Below the pieces are notes generated by a model. That model saw only the letters and a program-made list of their open reading frames with translations, did not search any database and was not told where the DNA came from. A program made the translations under genes and the position numbers. Positions 8,645 to 20,603 of a stretch of 64,000 nt of DNA are shown piece after piece. The stretch comes from DATLWN01 sp964492895 (GTDB lineage: Bacteria > Pseudomonadota > Zetaproteobacteria > Mariprofundales > Mariprofundaceae): the NCBI GenBank assembly GCA_964492895.1, contig CAZBLR010000001.1, positions 110,025 to 174,024 of the forward strand, in the 5' to 3' direction. Each line of letters starts with the position of its first letter. Position 1 is the first letter of the stretch.

Positions 8645-10066
8645 ATGGAACGCACCCGTCCCTCGCTCGCCATGACATCGCGGATCACGACCGCCCTGCT
8701 GTTGATGCTCGCCTGCTGGCTGTGGCCGGGCATGGCGGCGGCCGCCGGAACCCGGCAGGTGACGCTGCTCGAAGTCAAGGGCGCCATCAGCCCGGCCATG
8801 GCCGACTACGTGCACCGGGGTCTGGCTGATGCCCAGAAGCAGGGCGATACCGCCGTCATCCTGCGCATGGACACGCCGGGCGGGTTGAGCCTGTCGATGC
8901 GCGACATCATCCACGACATCCTGGCCTCGAGCGTACCGGTCATCAGCTATGTGGCGCCGAGCGGGGCCCGGGCGGCCAGCGCCGGCACCTACATCATGTA
9001 TGCCTCGCATATCGCCGCCATGGCACCGGCCACCAACCTCGGGGCGGCCACGCCGGTGCAGATCGGCGGCCTGCCCGGGACACCACCGACTTCGGCGCCC
9101 GGAGGCAAGGCCGGCAAACAGGCCGAATCCCAGGGGCAGGAAGGTGGTGCCGAAGCGCGCAAGGTGCTCAACGACGCCGTGGCCTATATCCGCGGCCTGG
9201 CCACCATGCGCGGCCGCAATGTCGAGTGGGCGGAATCCGCCGTGCGCAACGCCGCCAGCCTGACCAGCACCGAGGCGCTGAAGCTGCACGTGATCGATTT
9301 GATCGCCGACAACGTGCCGGACCTGCTGAAACAATGCGACGGCCGGCGGGTGCGCATGGCCGACGGTGAGATCACGCTGCATACGAAAGGTGCCGTCGTG
9401 GTCACCGTGGAGCCGGACTGGCGCACCAAGCTGCTCGCCGTGATCACCGATCCGAACATCGCCTACATGCTGATGCTGGTCGGCTTCTACGGCCTGTTCT
9501 TCGAGCTGTGGAATCCGGGCTATATCCTGCCCGGCGTGGCCGGCGCCATCTGCCTGCTGCTGGCCCTGTTCGCCTTCCAGGTGCTGCCGGTGAACTACGC
9601 GGGGCTGGCCCTGATCCTGCTCGGCATCGGCTTCATGGTGGCCGAGGTCTTCGTACAGAGCTTCGGGGCACTGGGCATCGGCGGCGTCATCGCCTTCGTC
9701 ATCGGCTCGGTGATGCTGTTCAACACCGCCACACCCGGCTATGAGATCTCCTACACCCTGATCCTGTCGCTGGGCATCCTCAGCGCCCTGTTCTTCATCG
9801 GCATCGCCACCATGGCCCTGAAAGCCCGGGCCCGGCCGGTGGTCAGCGGCCGGGAGGAGATGGTCGGCCTCTCCGGCAAGGCCAGGGACACCTTTGCGGC
9901 CGATGCCCACGGCCGGTACCGCGGCCACGTGCTGGCGCACGGCGAGATCTGGCAGGCCGAATCCGCCGTGCCGGTCGCCGACGGCACCCCGGTGCGCATC
10001 ACGGCCCTGAATGGTCTACTCTTGACGGTGCAACCGGAATCCCCGACCGAGGAGTCAGCCCCATGA
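8645..10066 (+). CDS. NfeD family membrane serine protease (ClpP-like)
   Basis: A 473-residue protein: signal peptide (residues 8-36), a ClpP-class serine protease domain with GARAASAGTYI carrying the nucleophile, a cluster of C-terminal transmembrane helices, and a final NfeD OB-fold domain. Long NfeD proteins cleave stomatin/slipin partners. Consistent with that, the stop overlaps the slipin start by 4 nt. ATG 8645 has a GGGAGG site; earlier in-frame ATGs lack one. Confidence 0.88.
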   Translation: MERTRPSLAMTSRITTALLLMLACWLWPGMAAAAGTRQVTLLEVKGAISPAMADYVHRGLADAQKQGDTAVILRMDTPGGLSLSMRDIIHDILASSVPVISYVAPSGARAASAGTYIMYASHIAAMAPATNLGAATPVQIGGLPGTPPTSAPGGKAGKQAESQGQEGGAEARKVLNDAVAYIRGLATMRGRNVEWAESAVRNAASLTSTEALKLHVIDLIADNVPDLLKQCDGRRVRMADGEITLHTKGAVVVTVEPDWRTKLLAVITDPNIAYMLMLVGFYGLFFELWNPGYILPGVAGAICLLLALFAFQVLPVNYAGLALILLGIGFMVAEVFVQSFGALGIGGVIAFVIGSVMLFNTATPGYEISYTLILSLGILSALFFIGIATMALKARARPVVSGREEMVGLSGKARDTFAADAHGRYRGHVLAHGEIWQAESAVPVADGTPVRITALNGLLLTVQPESPTEESAP

Positions 10067-10821
10067 GTGTCACCCTGCCCGTCGTCGCCTTCATCCTTGT
10101 CGTCCTGCTGTTCATGGCCTTCAACGTGCTGCGCGAGTACGAGCGCGGTGTCATCTTCATGCTTGGCCGCTTCTGGAAGGTCAAGGGGCCGGGCCTGATC
10201 ATCGTCATCCCGATCATCCAGCAGATCGTGCGTGTCGATCTGCGCACCATCGTCATGGACGTGCCGAGCCAGGACGTCATCAGCCGCGACAACGTGTCGG
10301 TCAAGGTCAATGCCGTACTGTACTTCCGCGTCGTCGATCCGCAGAAGGCCATCATCAATGTCGAGGATTACCTGATGGCCACCAGCCAGCTGGCACAGAC
10401 CACCTTGCGCTCGGTGCTGGGCCAGCACGAACTGGACGAAATGCTGGCCGCGCGCGACAAGCTGAACAAGGATATCCAGGAGATCCTCGATGCCCAGACC
10501 GATGCCTGGGGCATCAAGGTGGCCAATGTCGAGATCAAGCATGTCGATATCGACGAAAGCATGATCCGCGCCATTGCCAAGCAGGCCGAGGCGGAGCGTG
10601 AACGCCGCGCCAAGGTCATCCATGCCGAGGGCGAGCTGCAGGCCTCCCACAAGCTGGTGGAGGCGGCCAAGATCCTCGCCCAGCAGAGCCAGGGGCTGCA
10701 GCTGCGTTACCTGCAGACGCTGGCCGATATCGGCACCGAGAAGAACACCACCATCGTGTTCCCGTTGCCGATGGACATGATTGCGCCCTTCCTGAAGAAA
10801 GACGACGAAGTCAAGACATAG
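10063..10821 (+). CDS. Slipin / stomatin family SPFH protein
   Basis: A 252-residue membrane protein with one N-terminal hydrophobic hairpin and an SPFH (band 7) domain, recognisable from ERGVIFMLGRF, VPSQDVISRDNVSV and AEAERERRAKVI. It is translationally coupled to the NfeD gene. NfeD-slipin pairs are a widespread operon in which the protease acts on the C-terminal tail of the scaffold protein. The tail here, ending LPMDMIAPFLKK, is the expected type of substrate. Confidence 0.9.
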   Translation: MSVTLPVVAFILVVLLFMAFNVLREYERGVIFMLGRFWKVKGPGLIIVIPIIQQIVRVDLRTIVMDVPSQDVISRDNVSVKVNAVLYFRVVDPQKAIINVEDYLMATSQLAQTTLRSVLGQHELDEMLAARDKLNKDIQEILDAQTDAWGIKVANVEIKHVDIDESMIRAIAKQAEAERERRAKVIHAEGELQASHKLVEAAKILAQQSQGLQLRYLQTLADIGTEKNTTIVFPLPMDMIAPFLKKDDEVKT

Positions 10822-10830
10822 CGACGCTGT

Positions 10831-11511
10831 TCACAGGCCCTGATCTGTCCTGACCATCGGCACAAAGGCCACTGGCAGCACCGGCCGCCCCACCACCTCG
10901 CCATCCGCCTGCCGCTGCAGCCGCAGCAGGTTCTGCGTCATCCCCGGCTCGCCAACGGGGATCACCATGCGTCCGTCCGGCGCGAGCTGGGAGAGCAGCG
11001 TCTCCGGCACCTCGGGTGCCGCCGCCGTGACGATGATGGCGTCGAACTGCCTGGGCTCGGGCCAGCCGTCGTAGCCGTTGCCGACCCGGGCCTCGACATT
11101 GTCGATGCCGAGGCCGGCCAGCGTCTTTTTCGCCCGCTGCGACAACTCCGGCACCACCTCGATGGTGCAGACCTGGCGGGCCAGCATCGCCAGCACCGCG
11201 GTCTGGTAGCCGCAGCCGGTGCCGATCTCGAGCACCGAATCCTCAGGCTCCAGATCGAGCAGGTCGGTCATCAGCGCCACGATATAGGGCTGGGAGATGG
11301 TCTGGCCGTGGCCGATGGGCAGCGGATAGTTGCCGTAGGCGGACGAGCGCGACCACAGCGGCACGAACCGGTGGCGCGGCACCCGGCGCATCACCGCCTC
11401 GACCCGTTCGCTCAGCTGATCCCGGCCGGTATAGCGGCTGGTGGCGCGCATGTCCGCCTGGATTTCGAGCAACAGGTTGTCGCGCCTTTGCCGCCATTTG
11501 TCGTCGTTCAT
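10831..11511 (-). CDS. pcm: Protein-L-isoaspartate O-methyltransferase
   Basis: A 226-residue SAM-dependent enzyme that starts repair of isoaspartyl residues in aged proteins. Motif I is VLEIGTGCGYQTAVLA and the family-specific PIGHGQTISQPYIVALM loop is present. ATG 11511 (MNDDKW) is favoured over 11544 because it follows a GGCAGGCG stretch and the extra residues are not family-like. It converges on the slipin gene with 9 nt between stops. Confidence 0.88.
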   Translation of the reverse strand: MNDDKWRQRRDNLLLEIQADMRATSRYTGRDQLSERVEAVMRRVPRHRFVPLWSRSSAYGNYPLPIGHGQTISQPYIVALMTDLLDLEPEDSVLEIGTGCGYQTAVLAMLARQVCTIEVVPELSQRAKKTLAGLGIDNVEARVGNGYDGWPEPRQFDAIIVTAAAPEVPETLLSQLAPDGRMVIPVGEPGMTQNLLRLQRQADGEVVGRPVLPVAFVPMVRTDQGL

Positions 11512-11660
11512 CGCCTGCCCCGGATGGTCTTTGGTCACGTCCAAGTATAGATAACCTTACGCACCGGCAGGTGCGCCACCGCCCGGCTTCCGTTAGCCTC
11601 GGCGCACCTGCCCGCCGGTGCGGACGGTGCGGCCGGAACCCATCCGTTTCGAGGAAGCCC

Positions 11661-14375
<2,715 letters not shown>

Positions 14376-14426
14376 GGTCGGGCTGCGCAACCCCGGTTGA
14401 CGGGCTACGGCTTCCGCTGAATCATT

Positions 14427-14457
14427 CCAGCGCGCCGGGATGATCCCGGTTCGCTGG
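14427..14457 (+). promoter_or_regulatory. Hairpin immediately upstream of the cNMP-DUF1003 start codon
   Basis: Outer arms CCAGCG (14427-14432) and CGCTGG (14452-14457) enclose inner arms CCGGGA and TCCCGG. The structure ends 9 nt before ATG 14467 and would occupy the region next to the ribosome site, so it could modulate initiation. There is no T-run, so it is not a terminator. Role is inference only. Confidence 0.35.
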
Positions 14458-14466
14458 TGGTGATCC

Positions 14467-15297
14467 ATGGCATGTAACCCCGACGTCCTCAAGGATGTAC
14501 CGCTGTTCTCTTTCCTCGACGAGAACGAACTGGCCGTTCTCGCCGGCCAGGTCGAGCTGCGCAATTTCTCGCCGCGCCAGAGAATCTTCAAGATCGGCGC
14601 ACCCAGCAGCCGCGCCTACGTCATGATCTCCGGCGGGGTCCAGGTCACGACCATCGACGACGACAATCAGGTCGTCCTGCTCGACGAGCCGATCAAGGGC
14701 GACGTGTTCGGTTTCGCATCGATGATGGCGCAGACCGATCACCAGACCGAGGCGACGGCCATGCAGGATACCCAGTGCATCGAAATGGATCTCAACGACA
14801 TCCAGGTCCTGCTCCGCCACCACCCGGATGCGGGCCTGGACCTGATGAAGGTCATGAGCAAGCAGTATCACACGGCCGAACAGCTGATCCGCCTGCGTGC
14901 ATCGCGCAATCCCAATGCCGTGATCGAAGAGTCACAGACCCTGGGCGAACGCATCGCCGATGGCGTGGCATCATTCGGCGGCTCGTGGACGTTCATCATC
15001 CTCTTCGGGTTCGCGCTGATCATCTATACGGCCATCAACCACGCGTTGGGCGGCAGGGCGTGGGACCCGTATCCCTATATCCTGCTGAACCTGTTCCTGT
15101 CCATGCTGGCCGCCGTCCAGGCCCCGATCATCATGATGAGCCAGAACCGGCAGGATAAGAAGGACCGTCTGCGCAGCGAACTCGATTTCGACACGAATCG
15201 CAGCGCGCTGTCGGAAATCCAGGGGCTGGCGCGCCGGATCAACATGCTCTACGACAAGCTCGACGACCTCGAGGCGATGGTCAGCAAACGGCGATGA
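14467..15297 (+). CDS. Cyclic-nucleotide-binding domain + DUF1003 membrane protein
   Basis: A 276-residue protein. Residues about 10-135 form a CAP-like cyclic-nucleotide-binding domain (LRNFSPRQRIFKIGAPS, YVMISGGVQV). Residues 150-245 are DUF1003, with two transmembrane helices around GSWTFIILFGFALIIYTAIN and the QAPIIMMSQNRQDKKDR motif, ending in a coiled-coil tail. The domain pairing suggests a nucleotide-gated membrane effector, but no function is established. No DNA-binding domain is present. Confidence 0.85.
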   Translation: MACNPDVLKDVPLFSFLDENELAVLAGQVELRNFSPRQRIFKIGAPSSRAYVMISGGVQVTTIDDDNQVVLLDEPIKGDVFGFASMMAQTDHQTEATAMQDTQCIEMDLNDIQVLLRHHPDAGLDLMKVMSKQYHTAEQLIRLRASRNPNAVIEESQTLGERIADGVASFGGSWTFIILFGFALIIYTAINHALGGRAWDPYPYILLNLFLSMLAAVQAPIIMMSQNRQDKKDRLRSELDFDTNRSALSEIQGLARRINMLYDKLDDLEAMVSKRR

Positions 15298-15328
15298 CGC
15301 CGCCGCCCTGTCCGCGGATGCGCCCGCA

Positions 15329-16963
15329 TCACGCTCCGGAGGGCATCTCCCCAAGATCGTCGAAGAAGCGATAGGTGCCGCGCCCGGCCTGCTTGGCCGC
15401 GTACATGGCAGCATCCGCGTACTGCAGCAGCGTCTCCGCCGCTTCGGCATCCTGCGGATACACGGCGATGCCGATGCTGGACGTCACGGTCAAATCGCGT
15501 CCCTCGACCGCATACGGCCGCGCACAATTCGCGGCAATCTTGCGCACGATGCTCTCCGCATACCGCCGCTCGTGGATGCGCGGAAGGATGACCGTGAACT
15601 CGTCGCCGCTCAGGCGGCCGACGGTGTCCGACTCGCGCACGTTGGCGCAAAGGCGTTCCGCCACCTGCTGCAGCAGCACGTCGCCGGTCTTGTGGCCATA
15701 GGTATCGTTGACCGCCTTGAAATGATCGAGGTCAATGAACAGCAGCAGCACCATCGAGCGGTCGCGCTTGGCCTGGATCAGCTGCTGCGTCAGGCGATCG
15801 TAAATCAGGTTGCGGTTCGGTAAATCGGTCAGGATATCGAAATGGGCCTGGTGCCAGATCAGATCCTCGCGCGCCTTGCGTTCGGTGATGTCGGCACAAA
15901 TGCCGACATACTGGAATATCTGCTGGTTCCTATCGCGGACGGAGCTGATCGATAGCCACGCAGGGTAGACCTGGCCGTCCTTCCTGCGGTTCATGATCTC
16001 ACCCTGCCACTGCCCCGTTTCGCCGATCTGCTTCCACATCTCGCGGAAGAACTCGGCGTCATGATGCCCGGACCCGAGCATGCTCGGGTTCCTGCCGATC
16101 AGCTCGTCCGCATCGTATCCCGTGATGCGGGCGAAGGCCGGATTGACCGTCTGGATGGCCGCTTCCTCATCGGTCACGATGATGCCTTCGGCGGCAGCCT
16201 GGAACACCTCGGCCGCGATGCGCCGGGCCTGTTCCGTCTCGCGGATGCCACGGACGATACGCCAGAATCCCAACAGCCCCAAGGTGAGCAGCATGGCCAG
16301 CGATCCGAACATGACGCGCTGCATCACATCCCTGCTCCAGCGCGCCGCCTTGCCCAGGGTGCCCGAAAACCGCTTTTCCAGGAAGGTCAGGTGCTGGTTG
16401 ACCTGATCGACCTGCCCGATCAGGGCCTGCAGCCTCGCCCTGTCGACATGCCCGCCGCGCACCGCCGCATGCAGCCGCTGGCCCAGATCGCGCAGCCTGG
16501 CGATGTTGGCGTCCCCCTCGGTCCAGATGGCAATGGCCGAGGCCATGTACCGGACATGGTGAAACCACAGGAAGAAATGGATCAGGTGGTCGACATCGTC
16601 CGGATTGTTGCCGCCCGCGAGGAAGCCCGCGCGGGCGAGATCGATGTCCGGATTGGGCTGCAGAAGCGCCAGGCGCGCCTGCCGGTCCCCCAGGGTGACA
16701 CCGATGCTGCGCAGAAAGGACTGGTATTCCTGCTCGTCTCCGGTATCCGCGAAATTGATCAGGCGGAAGACCGCCTCCTTTTCTCCCTTGGACCACAGGC
16801 CCTCGCCGGCCACGTAGGCACGCACGGAATCGAGCACATAGGACTGCGCCTGAGCGATCACCACCAGGCACAGGCAAATCACGGCAAAGAATGAGGCAAG
16901 CAGGTAAAAGCCCCGGACGACGTGGCGGTCATGCCGCTGGAAGCGTTCCGCTGCCCTGTGCAT
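15329..16963 (-). CDS. Membrane-anchored PAS-GGDEF diguanylate cyclase
   Basis: A 544-residue sensor protein: transmembrane helix near residues 19-42, a periplasmic sensory region, a second helix near 210-230, a PAS/PAC domain (about 250-370) and a C-terminal GGDEF domain. The active-site loop reads SGDEF, a common active variant, and an RESD inhibitory (I) site lies five residues upstream, so product feedback by c-di-GMP is likely. AAGGGG precedes ATG 16963; a longer frame from 17095 lacks support. It converges on the DUF1003 gene. Confidence 0.87.
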   Translation of the reverse strand: MHRAAERFQRHDRHVVRGFYLLASFFAVICLCLVVIAQAQSYVLDSVRAYVAGEGLWSKGEKEAVFRLINFADTGDEQEYQSFLRSIGVTLGDRQARLALLQPNPDIDLARAGFLAGGNNPDDVDHLIHFFLWFHHVRYMASAIAIWTEGDANIARLRDLGQRLHAAVRGGHVDRARLQALIGQVDQVNQHLTFLEKRFSGTLGKAARWSRDVMQRVMFGSLAMLLTLGLLGFWRIVRGIRETEQARRIAAEVFQAAAEGIIVTDEEAAIQTVNPAFARITGYDADELIGRNPSMLGSGHHDAEFFREMWKQIGETGQWQGEIMNRRKDGQVYPAWLSISSVRDRNQQIFQYVGICADITERKAREDLIWHQAHFDILTDLPNRNLIYDRLTQQLIQAKRDRSMVLLLFIDLDHFKAVNDTYGHKTGDVLLQQVAERLCANVRESDTVGRLSGDEFTVILPRIHERRYAESIVRKIAANCARPYAVEGRDLTVTSSIGIAVYPQDAEAAETLLQYADAAMYAAKQAGRGTYRFFDDLGEMPSGA

Positions 16964-17190
16964 CCATACATCCCCTTCTGCCGCGCCGTGAGCCGTCTCA
17001 GGGATTGGCCCGCTTCGCATGTCCGCAAGAAGTCCCGGCTTCGCACGCCGCCAGGCCCTTGTTCGGACCCTCCTGCCGTATATGAGGGTAGACACTTATT
17101 CGCCGTCCATCAACGCGCCGGTTCCCCGGCCCGGCCCGGCATGGCCTCGGCCGCTTGCCGACACGCCCGGGGCTCACCTACCCTCGGGAT

Positions 17191-17529
17191 GTGTCCGCAC
17201 GCAATCTCTTCGATGGCATTCCCGAGCGGCTGCCGCACGAGCTGACCGAGATCCTCGCGGCCGGCAACGCCGTGCGCATCGAACGCATCGTTTCGCAGGG
17301 GCACGCATCCCCCGACGGCTTCTGGTACGACCAGGACGAGGACGAATGGGTACTGCTGCTATCGGGATCGGCCGGCCTGCGCTTCGAGGGCGAGGATCGG
17401 GAGCTCAGGCTGAAGCCGGGCGATCATCTGCATATCCCGGCCCACCGCCGCCACCGCGTGGCCTGGACCGCCGAAGGTATCGACACCGTCTGGCTGGCCG
17501 TGTTTTTCAGCGACGGAACGCAGGGTTGA
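17191..17529 (+). CDS. Small cupin-domain protein
   Basis: A 112-residue protein built of one cupin barrel: SQGHASPDGFWYDQDEDEWVLLLSG for the first metal-binding motif region and LKPGDHLHIPAHRRHRV for the second. I prefer GTG 17191 (MSARNLFDGIP) because relatives I recall start there; ATG 17155 would add 12 residues. Such stand-alone cupins are mostly uncharacterised and may bind a small ligand or metal. It precedes sulP by 61 nt on the same strand. Confidence 0.65.
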   Translation: MSARNLFDGIPERLPHELTEILAAGNAVRIERIVSQGHASPDGFWYDQDEDEWVLLLSGSAGLRFEGEDRELRLKPGDHLHIPAHRRHRVAWTAEGIDTVWLAVFFSDGTQG

Positions 17530-17590
17530 GATCGGGGATGGGGCCGCTAGAGTGCGCGGCCCTTTCCCCGAGGCCCCAGGAGATTCCCCC

Positions 17591-19114
17591 GTGTTCGAGA
17601 TCTACCATGCGCACGCCGCCCGTGCCAAAGACGATATCCTTTCCGGACTGACCGTGGCCCTGGCCCTGGTGCCGGAAGCCGTGGCCTTCGCCTTTGTCGC
17701 CGGCGTGCAGCCGCTGACCGGCCTGTATGCCGCCTTCATGGTCGGCCTGATCACCTCGCTGATCGGCGGCCGCCCCGGCATGATCTCCGGCGCCACCGGG
17801 GCGCTGGCCGTGGTCATGGTGGCCCTGGTCGCCGACCATGGCGTGCAATACCTGTTCGCCACCGTCGTGCTGATGGGCATCCTGCAGGTGGGCTTCGGGC
17901 TGCTCCGGCTCGGCAAGTTCATCCGCATGGTGCCGCTCCCGGTGATGCTGGGCTTCGTCAACGGCCTGGCCATCGTCATCTTCCTGGCCCAGCTCAGCCA
18001 TTTCCGCATTCCCGGCACGACACAATGGCTGAGCGGTGGCCCGCTGTTGACGATGCTGGTGCTGGTGGGCCTGACCATGGCCATCATGCATTTCCTGCCG
18101 CGCTTCACCCGCGCGGTGCCGGCGGGGCTCGTCGCCATCGTCACCGTATCGCTGATCGTCATCGTCGGCGGCCTGAAAACGAAGACGGTCGGCGACATCA
18201 GCCACATCGGCGGCGGCCTGCCGCCCTTCCATATCCCACAGGTGCCGCTGAACCTGGAAACGCTGAGGATCATCTTCCCCTATGCCTTGATCCTGGCCGC
18301 CGTCGGCCTGATCGAATCGCTGCTGACCATGACCGTCATCGACGAGATGACCGATACGCGCGGCCGCGGCAACCGCGTCTCCATCGGCCAGGGCGTGGCC
18401 AATGTGGTCACCGGCCTCTTCAGCGGCATGGGGGGCTGCGCCATGATCGGCCAGAGCATGATCAACATCAATTCCGGCGGCCTGCGCAACCTTTCCGGCA
18501 TCGCTGCGGCCCTGTTCCTGCTGGGCATCATCCTGTTCGCCTCGCCGCTGATCGAGATGATCCCGGTGGCGGCGCTGGTCGGCGTGATGTTCATGGTGGT
18601 GCTCGGCACCTTCGAATGGGGCAGCTTCCGGCTGCTCGGACGCATCCCGGCCGAGGATGCCTTCGTCGGCATCCTGGTGGCCGTCGTCACCGTCGCCACC
18701 GACCTGGCCGTGGCCGTCACCGTCGGCGTCATCGCCTCCGCCCTCGTCTTCGCCTGGAAGCAGGCGCGCCACGTCTATGTCGTCACCTCGATCAACGACA
18801 CCGGCGCCAAGGTCTACGAGGTGCACGGCCCGATCTTCTTCGCGTCGGTGCACCGCTTCGGCGAGCTGTTCGACCCGGAGGCCGACATGGCGGAACGGGT
18901 GATCGTCGACTTCGCGCACTCGCGGGTGGCCGACCATTCGGCGATCGAGGCGATCGACACGTTGGCCGACAAATACACCAAGGCCGGCAAACAGCTCCAC
19001 CTCCGCCACCTCAGCCAGGAGTGCCTTCAACTCTTGGAGCGCGCGGGAAATCTGGTCGAGGTCAATATCTCGGAGGATCCGCACTATCACGTGGCGGACG
19101 ACCGCCTGGCCTGA
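17591..19114 (+). CDS. SulP family anion permease with C-terminal STAS domain
   Basis: A 507-residue inner-membrane transporter with about 10-12 hydrophobic segments and the SulP signature near the N-terminus (VALALVPEAVAFAFVAG, PLTGLYAAFMVGLITSLIGG). A STAS domain occupies about residues 400-500. Substrates of this family include sulfate, bicarbonate and related anions. GTG 17591 is chosen over ATG 17552 because AGGAGA lies about 8 nt upstream. The last 335 nt are partly duplicated at 20349-20599; the codon use around 18985-19050 differs from the rest of the gene. Confidence 0.88.
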   Translation: MFEIYHAHAARAKDDILSGLTVALALVPEAVAFAFVAGVQPLTGLYAAFMVGLITSLIGGRPGMISGATGALAVVMVALVADHGVQYLFATVVLMGILQVGFGLLRLGKFIRMVPLPVMLGFVNGLAIVIFLAQLSHFRIPGTTQWLSGGPLLTMLVLVGLTMAIMHFLPRFTRAVPAGLVAIVTVSLIVIVGGLKTKTVGDISHIGGGLPPFHIPQVPLNLETLRIIFPYALILAAVGLIESLLTMTVIDEMTDTRGRGNRVSIGQGVANVVTGLFSGMGGCAMIGQSMININSGGLRNLSGIAAALFLLGIILFASPLIEMIPVAALVGVMFMVVLGTFEWGSFRLLGRIPAEDAFVGILVAVVTVATDLAVAVTVGVIASALVFAWKQARHVYVVTSINDTGAKVYEVHGPIFFASVHRFGELFDPEADMAERVIVDFAHSRVADHSAIEAIDTLADKYTKAGKQLHLRHLSQECLQLLERAGNLVEVNISEDPHYHVADDRLA

Positions 19115-19254
19115 GGGACGAACCCAGCCCCGACCGACCATCTGTTACGGTCTGAATAGGGCCGGCGGAGCGGGTGACACGAGTGGCCGCTTCCGGCCAT
19201 GAGCGGGCGTTCGAGAATTTTTCATTTTTCTTAGGTTCGCGCATGCGGGCGAAC

Positions 19255-19986
19255 TCACCAAGGGCAAGCTCCGCCCGTGCTGAAGAAGCCGCCTGTTGGG
19301 CCATCATCGGGCAGTAGAGCCAGGCGAACCACAATCTCGGCACCCTCTTCAACGCTTTGGTAACCACGATGATTATTAAGATCTGTCGCCGTAAACCCTG
19401 GATCGGCGGAATTGACCTTGATGCCATCTTGAGCAATTTCTACCGCCAACTGGACGGTCAACATATTCAACGCAGCCTTTGAAGCGCAATATCCGAACAG
19501 TTTTACATTCGAAAATTCGAAATCTGGATCCCCATTTAAAAAAAGAGAGCCTAGCCCGCTTGAAACGTTGACAATGCGCGCAGACGAGGACTGACGGAGC
19601 AAGGGAAGCATCGTTTGGGTCACGGCTAGTGATCCGAGAACATTGGTTTCGAAAATGCGTCTAACCGCATCAAGACTAGTGAGCCCGGGCGGGCCATCGG
19701 CTCGGTCAGTAATGCCGGCATTGTTCACCAGCACATCCAAGCGCCCGAATTCCGCCTTGATGTAAGAGGCCGCCGAAGTCATGGTCTCCGGCGCGTTTAG
19801 GTCGAGATGTATGAAACGAACATCGATGCCCCCCTTCGCGAGCGCAGACGCAGCCGCTTCGCCGAGCGCCACCGTGCGAGCGCCCAACAGCAGGCAAAAG
19901 CCCGCTTCGCCTAGTCGGCGGGCGGTTTCAAAGCCGATCCCCTTGTTGGCGCCGGTAATCAGTGCAATACGTGTCTCATCTGACAT
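19255..19986 (-). CDS. Short-chain dehydrogenase/reductase (SDR), lower-GC
   Basis: A 243-residue classical SDR: cofactor loop TGANKGIG near residue 11, NNAG at about 89, and catalytic Ser plus YCASK (Tyr/Lys). GTG/ATG choice is clear: AGGAGG lies just 5' of ATG 19986. Codon use and GC content are visibly lower than in both flanks. It sits between sulP and a truncated SDR gene, so it was probably acquired horizontally. Substrate is unknown; the family includes many xenobiotic and carbonyl reductases. Confidence 0.85.
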   Translation of the reverse strand: MSDETRIALITGANKGIGFETARRLGEAGFCLLLGARTVALGEAAASALAKGGIDVRFIHLDLNAPETMTSAASYIKAEFGRLDVLVNNAGITDRADGPPGLTSLDAVRRIFETNVLGSLAVTQTMLPLLRQSSSARIVNVSSGLGSLFLNGDPDFEFSNVKLFGYCASKAALNMLTVQLAVEIAQDGIKVNSADPGFTATDLNNHRGYQSVEEGAEIVVRLALLPDDGPTGGFFSTGGACPW

Positions 19987-20127
19987 AACGTTCCTCCTTT
20001 GTGTGAACTAGGGGAGATAACACAAGTAGCATACACTTCTACGCCGTTGAAGAACTCGGAGCGTGGCGACTCGCTCTACATAAACGCGTTAGATGTTTGC
20101 TAAACCACCTATGCTCAGAAGCGCCAT

Positions 20128-20348
20128 TTATCTCGTCATCCCTGCGTAGTCCGCATTGTCGAGATCTGCAATCAACCCTGGACCCGTCGGTTGCCAGCCT
20201 AGCTTTTCCCTCGTTAGAAGACTCGATGCCGGCATATCGTAGCCAGCAAACATGCTTAGCCACCCGAAATGTGCCGGGGCCTCTTCCTCCGTTAGCGATT
20301 TTACGGGGATCTTCAACCCTCGGCCGATGGCCTCGGCAATTTCCCGCA
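20128..20348 (-). pseudogene. 3' remnant of an NAD(P)-dependent epimerase/SDR-type oxidoreductase
   Basis: Only the last ~73 codons of a gene are present, reading REIAEAIGRGLKIPV, HFGWLSMFAGYDMPASS and LGWQPTGPGLIADLD. These look like the C-terminus of atypical SDR proteins. The frame is cut at about 20348, exactly where the duplicated sulP fragment begins on the other strand, so the 5' part was lost at that junction. Base composition matches the adjacent foreign SDR gene rather than the flanks. Confidence 0.7.
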
Positions 20349-20599
20349 TCGTCACCTCGATCAACGACACCGGCGCCAAGGTCTACGAGGTGCACGGCCC
20401 GATCTTCTTCGCGTCGGTGCACCGCTTCGGCGAGCTGTTCGACCCGGAGGCCGACAAATACACCAAGGCCGGCAAGCGGCTGCAGCTGCGCCACCTGTCC
20501 GCCGAGTGCCGGGGACTGCTGGCGCGTGCCGGCGATCTGGTCGAGGTCAATATCTCGGAGGATCCGCACTACCACGTGGCGGACGATAGGCTGGCCTAA
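20349..20599 (+). pseudogene. Duplicated, internally deleted sulP 3' end (STAS fragment)
   Basis: Positions 20349-20455 are identical to 18780-18886 of sulP (107 bp). The copy then skips 84 bp present in sulP (18887-18970), joining at a GGCCGAC repeat, and continues to the same stop with one strongly diverged stretch followed by a nearly identical end. The reading frame is kept but there is no start, no membrane domain and no full STAS fold, so it is presumably inert. It directly abuts the lpoA stop region. Confidence 0.85.
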
Positions 20600-20603
20600 G
20601 GGC

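Noticed and set aside
20040..20100. Integron attC-like half site (GTTAGAT / ATCTAAC near 20090) in the foreign segment
   Set aside because: No partner core site at the expected distance and no typical folded attC; one 7-bp match is not enough.
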